Below are positions 7,717 to 9,639 of a DNA stretch of 9,639 bases, piece by piece. Source of the stretch: an uncultured bacterium. Its GTDB lineage: Bacteria > Patescibacteriota > Minisyncoccia > Minisyncoccales > JAQTVQ01. Below the pieces are notes generated by a model. The model did not search any database. It had not been told where the DNA came from and worked only from the letters and a program-made list of their open reading frames with translations. The translations under genes and the position numbers were made by a program. Each line of letters begins with the position of its first letter. Within the stretch, counting starts at the first letter, position 1. Where the stretch lies: positions 1 through 9,639 of the forward strand of contig CAIMDX010000037.1 of assembly GCA_903839905.1 (NCBI GenBank), in the 5' to 3' direction.

Positions 7717-7751
7717 TGCAGGATTAAGCCGTTTTATGGCTTAATTCTGCA
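7717..7751 (+). other. 14-bp hairpin directly upstream of tRNA-Ser(GCU)
   Basis: The arm at 7717-7730 pairs with 7738-7751 over all 14 positions, with one G-T pair (7722/7746), around a 7-nt loop GTTTTAT. It starts 64 nt after the stop codon of the ligase-like gene and ends 2 nt before the tRNA. No T tract follows on either strand, so a simple intrinsic terminator is unlikely. It may block read-through, protect the 3' end of the upstream mRNA, or shape the 5' processing site of the tRNA precursor. Confidence 0.6.
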
Positions 7752-7753
7752 AT

Positions 7754-7840
7754 GGAGGAGTCGCATAAAGGCATTGCAAGAGGTTGCTAACCTCTGACGG
7801 TCTCAAAAGCCGTCTGCGGGTTCGATTCCCGCCTCCTCCG
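7754..7840 (+). tRNA. tRNA-Ser (anticodon GCU)
   Basis: The cloverleaf is complete. The acceptor stem is GGAGGAG (7754-7760) with CTCCTCC (7833-7839). The D stem is GCA/TGC (7763-7765, 7775-7777) with GG in the loop. The anticodon stem AGAGG/CCTCT (7779-7783, 7791-7795) holds loop TTGCTAA with anticodon GCT at 7786-7788. The long variable arm typical of serine tRNAs is GACGG/CCGTC (7796-7800, 7810-7814). The T arm is GCGGG-TTCGATT-CCCGC (7816-7832). The discriminator is G7840, as usual for serine. CCA is not encoded (the next bases are CCT), so it must be added after transcription. It reads AGC and AGU codons. Confidence 0.96.
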
Positions 7841-7845
7841 CCTTC

Positions 7846-7932
7846 GCCCGCCATAGCTCCCGCAGGAGCGAAGGAGGGCTTCGCTGATGTCATTTGATAT
7901 CGTTGCATCCGTAGGTAGGAGCTATAGCGGGC
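7846..7932. repeat. 87-bp element with 15-bp imperfect terminal inverted repeats, MITE/REP-like
   Basis: The left end at 7846-7860 is the inverted complement of 7918-7932 at 14 of 15 positions. Inside the left end is a smaller hairpin, GCTCC/GGAGC (7856-7860, 7865-7869) around CGCA. The GC-rich ends contrast with the AT-rich surroundings. The element begins five bases after the tRNA-Ser(GCU) gene. A 3-nt TTC flanks both ends, too short to count as a target duplication. Its block GGAGCGAAGGAGGGCTT (7865-7881) recurs, with one change, after the second serine tRNA. No protein is convincingly encoded in it. Confidence 0.6.
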
Positions 7933-7935
7933 TTC

Positions 7936-7952
7936 GGCGGACAAAGTCCGCC
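7936..7952. repeat. GC-rich perfect hairpin GGCGGAC-AAA-GTCCGCC
   Basis: A perfect 7-bp stem closes a 3-nt AAA loop, 24 bases before the GIY-YIG start codon. With no T tract after it, it is not an intrinsic terminator. It abuts the 87-bp inverted-repeat element and looks like part of the same palindrome-rich, mobile or nuclease-associated repeat family. Confidence 0.6.
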
Positions 7953-7976
7953 AAGACAGCGAATGATGAGTTTATT

Positions 7977-8213
7977 ATGCATTATGTTTATATATTAAAA
8001 TGTAAAAATGGAGATTTATATGTTGGTTGTACTGCCGATATAAAAGATAGAGTAGAAAGACACAAGAGAGGACATGTGCCGGCGACTGTCAGCAATTTAC
8101 CAGTTAGACTGATCAATGTTTTTATTTTTTCGAACAAATACAAAGCGTTCAAGTTTGAGAGATATTTAAAGTCCGGTTCCGGCAGGGCTTTTATAAATAA
8201 ACATTTAGAATAA
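7977..8213 (+). CDS. small GIY-YIG nuclease-superfamily protein
   Basis: This 78-residue protein consists of one GIY-YIG domain and nothing else, like UPF0213/YhbQ-type members. The GIY position is VYIL (residues 4-7, with Tyr5) and the YIG position is YVG (15-17). Arg25 and His29 lie in DIKDRVERH, the expected helix, and Glu61 in KFERYLK is the likely metal ligand. The C-terminal GSGRAFINKHL (67-77) is typical of the family, so the active site looks intact. The frame stays open upstream to an ATG at 7887, but those 30 residues translate the palindromic repeats, so ATG 7977 was chosen. It ends 4 nt before tRNA-Ser(UGA) and may share its transcript. Its role is unknown: repair, a repeat-mobilising nuclease and a domesticated homing enzyme are all possible. 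Confidence 0.85.
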   Translation: MHYVYILKCKNGDLYVGCTADIKDRVERHKRGHVPATVSNLPVRLINVFIFSNKYKAFKFERYLKSGSGRAFINKHLE

Positions 8214-8217
8214 TCAC

Positions 8218-8300
8218 GGTGGGGTGTTCCGAATGGCAAGGAACCTGTCTTGAAAACAGGTGCCCGAAAGGGCGTGCAGGTTCGAGTCCTGTCCCCACCG
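8218..8300 (+). tRNA. tRNA-Ser (anticodon UGA)
   Basis: The acceptor stem is GGTGGGG (8218-8224) with CCCCACC (8293-8299). The D stem is TCC/GGA (8228-8230, 8240-8242). The anticodon stem CCTGT/ACAGG (8244-8248, 8256-8260) holds loop CTTGAAA with anticodon TGA at 8251-8253. The long variable arm is GCCC/GGGC with a GAAA loop (8262-8273). The T arm is GCAGG-TTCGAGT-CCTGT (8276-8292) with one G-T pair. The discriminator is G8300. CCA is not encoded (CTT follows). It reads UCA and, by wobble, other UCN codons. It is a different isoacceptor from the GCU tRNA upstream, with little sequence identity outside the family features, so it is not a recent duplicate. Confidence 0.96.
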
Positions 8301-8309
8301 CTTTCACCT

Positions 8310-8343
8310 CGCCGAAGCTCCGCAATCATGCGGAGCGAAGGCG
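8310..8343. repeat. GC-rich palindrome after tRNA-Ser(UGA), possible shared end for convergent transcripts
   Basis: The inner stem GCTCCGC/GCGGAGC (8317-8323, 8330-8336) around AATCAT continues, after an internal GAA/GAA loop, as CGCC/GGCG (8310-8313, 8340-8343). It sits between the tRNA and the 3' end of comF, which converge here. Only short T runs follow on either strand, so it is at best an atypical terminator. GGAGCGAAGGCGGGCTT (8332-8348) matches 16 of 17 bases of the block after the first serine tRNA, so it belongs to a repeat family. Confidence 0.65.
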
Positions 8344-8369
8344 GGCTTTACCTCGCCAGTTTTATCGAC

Positions 8370-9131
8370 TTAAAACTTCACCTCCCTCCCAACCGTTACG
8401 CCCCACACCTCTTTTACTCCGGCTTCTTTCAAGGTTTTGGCGCATTCTTCCATTGTTGCGCCGGTGGTATAGACATCGTCTATCAGGTATATCTTTTTGC
8501 CCTTTATTGCATTTTTATCTAAAACGGAAAAAGCATCTTTTAAGTTTTCGTTTCTTTGTTCTTTATTTAATACCGCTTGATTTGCGGTATTTTTTATTTT
8601 TACCAAATTATCGCAGCTTAATTCCGTTTGCCAGGCTTTGGCGAGAATTTTAGCCAGTTCTTTGGATTGATTGAAGCCTCTTTCCCTTTCTTTCCGGACA
8701 AAGAGGGGAACGGGGATCAAGATTGAAGACGGCTCAATTTTCTTTTTGAGAATTTCAAGGTGCAGAATTATCAAATAAGCCAGCGGCCAAGCCAAGTCTT
8801 TTAGATAAGGAGGGTATTTAAAAGAGTGAACGGCTTTTTTTAATATTTTTTGGTCAAAAGCCGCGGCTGAATAAAGTCCTGTGAGGCGGCTGTCCCGGCA
8901 GCGGCCGCATTTGCCCGTGCCGATCACTCTTTGAGGCTTGGAGCAGAGGCAATATTGGAATGGATTTATTTCAATTAAGGAAAAGCAGTCCTGGCAAAGA
9001 AAGGTTTTTTCCTTTCCGCAACCAAGGCAGTTTTTTGGGAAAATAAGATTGACCAAGAAACTTGCTATTGGGGAAAACTTTTGTTCCTTTTTAAATTGAA
9101 ATTTGTTATCATTGAAGTTAGTCAGCGGCAT
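8370..9131 (-). CDS. comF: ComF family protein (phosphoribosyltransferase-like, DNA uptake)
   Basis: This 253-residue protein has normal ComF length and layout. The N-terminal zinc-binding part carries CLGC (residues 35-38), CQDC (46-49), C61, C63 and CGRC (75-78). The middle holds PVPLFVRKERERGFNQS (140-156), typical of ComF. The C-terminal type I phosphoribosyltransferase fold has the PRPP-loop motif YLIDDVYTTGAT (215-226). In naturally competent bacteria ComF helps handle incoming single-stranded DNA on the cytoplasmic side; the exact reaction is not settled. The start at 9131 was chosen because no better ATG lies before the conserved FLVNLIFPKNCLGCG segment. The gene is divergent from pilM with 32 bp between starts, and convergent with the tRNA island. 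A terminator-like hairpin on the other strand lies within it. Confidence 0.93.
   Translation of the reverse strand: MPLTNFNDNKFQFKKEQKFSPIASFLVNLIFPKNCLGCGKEKTFLCQDCFSLIEINPFQYCLCSKPQRVIGTGKCGRCRDSRLTGLYSAAAFDQKILKKAVHSFKYPPYLKDLAWPLAYLIILHLEILKKKIEPSSILIPVPLFVRKERERGFNQSKELAKILAKAWQTELSCDNLVKIKNTANQAVLNKEQRNENLKDAFSVLDKNAIKGKKIYLIDDVYTTGATMEECAKTLKEAGVKEVWGVTVGREVKF
8569..8600 (+). terminator. intrinsic terminator-like hairpin inside comF, antisense to it
   Basis: AATACCGC (8569-8576) pairs perfectly with GCGGTATT (8584-8591) across a 7-nt loop, and T runs follow at once (8590-8595 and 8597-8601, broken by one A). Orientation is + strand, so it would stop transcripts entering comF from the tRNA-Ser side. 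In the comF mRNA sense there is no T tract after the stem, so comF itself should not be terminated. Coding constraint could have produced it by chance. Confidence 0.45.
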
Positions 9132-9139
9132 AAAATAAT
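9112..9139 (+). promoter_or_regulatory. weak promoter candidate for pilM
   Basis: TTGAAG (9112-9117) and AATAAT (9134-9139) are 16 nt apart. Transcription would begin near 9146, leaving an 18-nt leader without a Shine-Dalgarno sequence. It overlaps the comF start codon, so the two divergent genes would share and possibly compete for this region. AT-richness limits confidence. Confidence 0.25.
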
Positions 9140-9149
9140 TTTATTCTTG

Positions 9150-9158
9150 ATTATAGCA
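9150..9158 (-). promoter_or_regulatory. comF: extended -10 promoter of comF
   Basis: Read on the - strand this is TGCTATAAT, a perfect -10 box with the TGn extension, which can replace a -35 box; none with good spacing is seen. Transcription would start near 9143, giving a leader of about 12 nt before the ATG at 9131, too short for a normal ribosome binding site. It lies wholly within the 32-bp gap to pilM. Confidence 0.5.
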
Positions 9159-9163
9159 TTTTT

Positions 9164-9639
9164 ATGGTTTGGCCGTTTGCAAAAAGCGATCCGCAAAATT
9201 TTTTAGGGATAGATGTGGGAACATCTTCTATTAAAGTCGTGGAGATTTCTGAAAAGGGAAAAAGAAAAGTTTTGGAAAATTACGGCGAGCTGGGAATGGA
9301 TGCTGTCTACAAGGAGACATTCAGGACTTTCAACAAAAATACGCTTTTATTGTCCACTAATGATGTTTCCAGGGCTTTAAGGGCGATAATCCAAGAGGCC
9401 GATATAAAAACGAATAAAGCAATTTTTTCTTTGCCTGATTTCGCCACTTTTTTTACCACCTTTGAACTTCCCCAAATGACGGCGAAAGAAATTCCGCAGG
9501 CGGTTGAATTTGAAGCCAGGAAGTATATTCCTTTGCCGACTTCCGAGGTTGTTCTTGATTGGCAGCTTTTAACAAAGCATGCTCCTGATAAGGAAAGAAA
9601 TAAAATTCTTTTGCTTGCTGTGCCTACCGTGGCAGTGAA
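9164..9639 (+). CDS. pilM: type IV pilus assembly protein PilM (5' part, cut by the window end)
   Basis: The first 158 codons are present; the family is about 350 residues, so the 3' half lies outside. The actin-like ATPase fold starts with FLGIDVGTSSIKVVEI (residues 13-28), the phosphate-1 motif. Family-typical segments follow: IFSLPDFATFFTTFELPQM (87-105) and EIPQAVEFEARKYIPLP (109-125), then EVVLDWQ (128-134). PilM is a cytoplasmic protein that binds the tail of PilN and links the inner-membrane PilN/PilO platform to the pilus motor; pilN and pilO usually come next, but this cannot be seen. The ATG at 9164 is the only sensible start, with no Shine-Dalgarno sequence. Being divergent from comF fits a joint role in DNA uptake through type IV pili. 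Confidence 0.92.
   Translation, partial: MVWPFAKSDPQNFLGIDVGTSSIKVVEISEKGKRKVLENYGELGMDAVYKETFRTFNKNTLLLSTNDVSRALRAIIQEADIKTNKAIFSLPDFATFFTTFELPQMTAKEIPQAVEFEARKYIPLPTSEVVLDWQLLTKHAPDKERNKILLLAVPTVAV

Noticed and set aside
7741..7944. A 67-codon open frame on the - strand
   Set aside because: It is the antisense of tRNA-Ser(GCU) and the palindromes. Translated tRNA-Ser antisense with a GNRTR-like motif is a common false protein in databases.
7841..7965. CRISPR-like array from the repeated palindromes
   Set aside because: There are no regularly spaced identical repeats with unique spacers and no cas genes; the repeats are two related palindromes 450 bp apart.
7887..7976. N-terminal extension of the GIY-YIG protein from ATG 7887
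   Set aside because: The 30 extra residues translate the inverted-repeat element and the GGCGGAC hairpin. The family fold begins at the MHYVYIL start at 7977.
7988..8329. A 113-codon open frame on the - strand
   Set aside because: Its N-terminal part is the antisense of tRNA-Ser(UGA) (GGDRTRTCTPFRAPV-like string, a frequent database artefact), and the rest is antisense to the GIY-YIG gene.
8219..8653. Two + strand open frames (8219-8653 and 8250-8522) running from the tRNA into comF
   Set aside because: They translate the tRNA-Ser(UGA), the palindrome and the antisense of comF. No domain is recognisable, and the - strand comF protein is unmistakable.

Overview
The window reads as an AT-rich bacterial chromosome segment using the standard bacterial code (TGA is a stop in the third glycosyltransferase-type gene, TGG codes Trp). 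The very short gene spacing, near absence of Shine-Dalgarno sequences, a TPR-fused O-antigen-ligase-like protein, a tiny GIY-YIG protein flanked by GC-rich palindromes next to tRNA genes, and a comF/pilM pair together suggest a Patescibacteria/CPR (Parcubacteria-like) genome. This taxonomic guess is inference; no marker gene proves it.

Region 1 (44-7652) is a surface-glycan cluster, all on the + strand: SAM methyltransferase, GT4 glycosyltransferase, second SAM methyltransferase, three GT2 glycosyltransferases (the first and third are close paralogues flanking a more divergent one), then a polytopic membrane protein of the O-antigen ligase/polymerase (Wzy_C) type with a C-terminal TPR-like tail. 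The first six genes are separated by 4-25 nt or overlap by 17-25 nt, so they look like one transcript. The ligase-like gene has its own candidate promoter, placed so close to the ATG that its transcript would be leaderless. The likely joint role is to assemble, modify and then polymerise or transfer a cell-surface polysaccharide; the sugars and acceptor cannot be read from the sequence.

Region 2 (about 7653-8369) is a compact tRNA/repeat island. It holds a 14-bp hairpin, tRNA-Ser(GCU), an 87-bp element with 15-bp imperfect inverted termini plus a GGCGGAC hairpin, a 78-residue GIY-YIG nuclease-family gene, tRNA-Ser(UGA) four bases behind it, and a second GC-rich palindrome sharing a 17-nt block with the first. 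A small nuclease sandwiched between related palindromes and two serine tRNA genes is the most unusual arrangement in the window and is reminiscent of REP/RAYT-type systems.

Region 3 (8370-9639) carries comF on the - strand and the 5' part of pilM on the + strand, divergent with only 32 bp between start codons. Both belong to the DNA-uptake/type IV pilus machinery. A perfect terminator-like hairpin with a T tract, facing the + strand, lies inside comF and could stop antisense read-through from the tRNA island.
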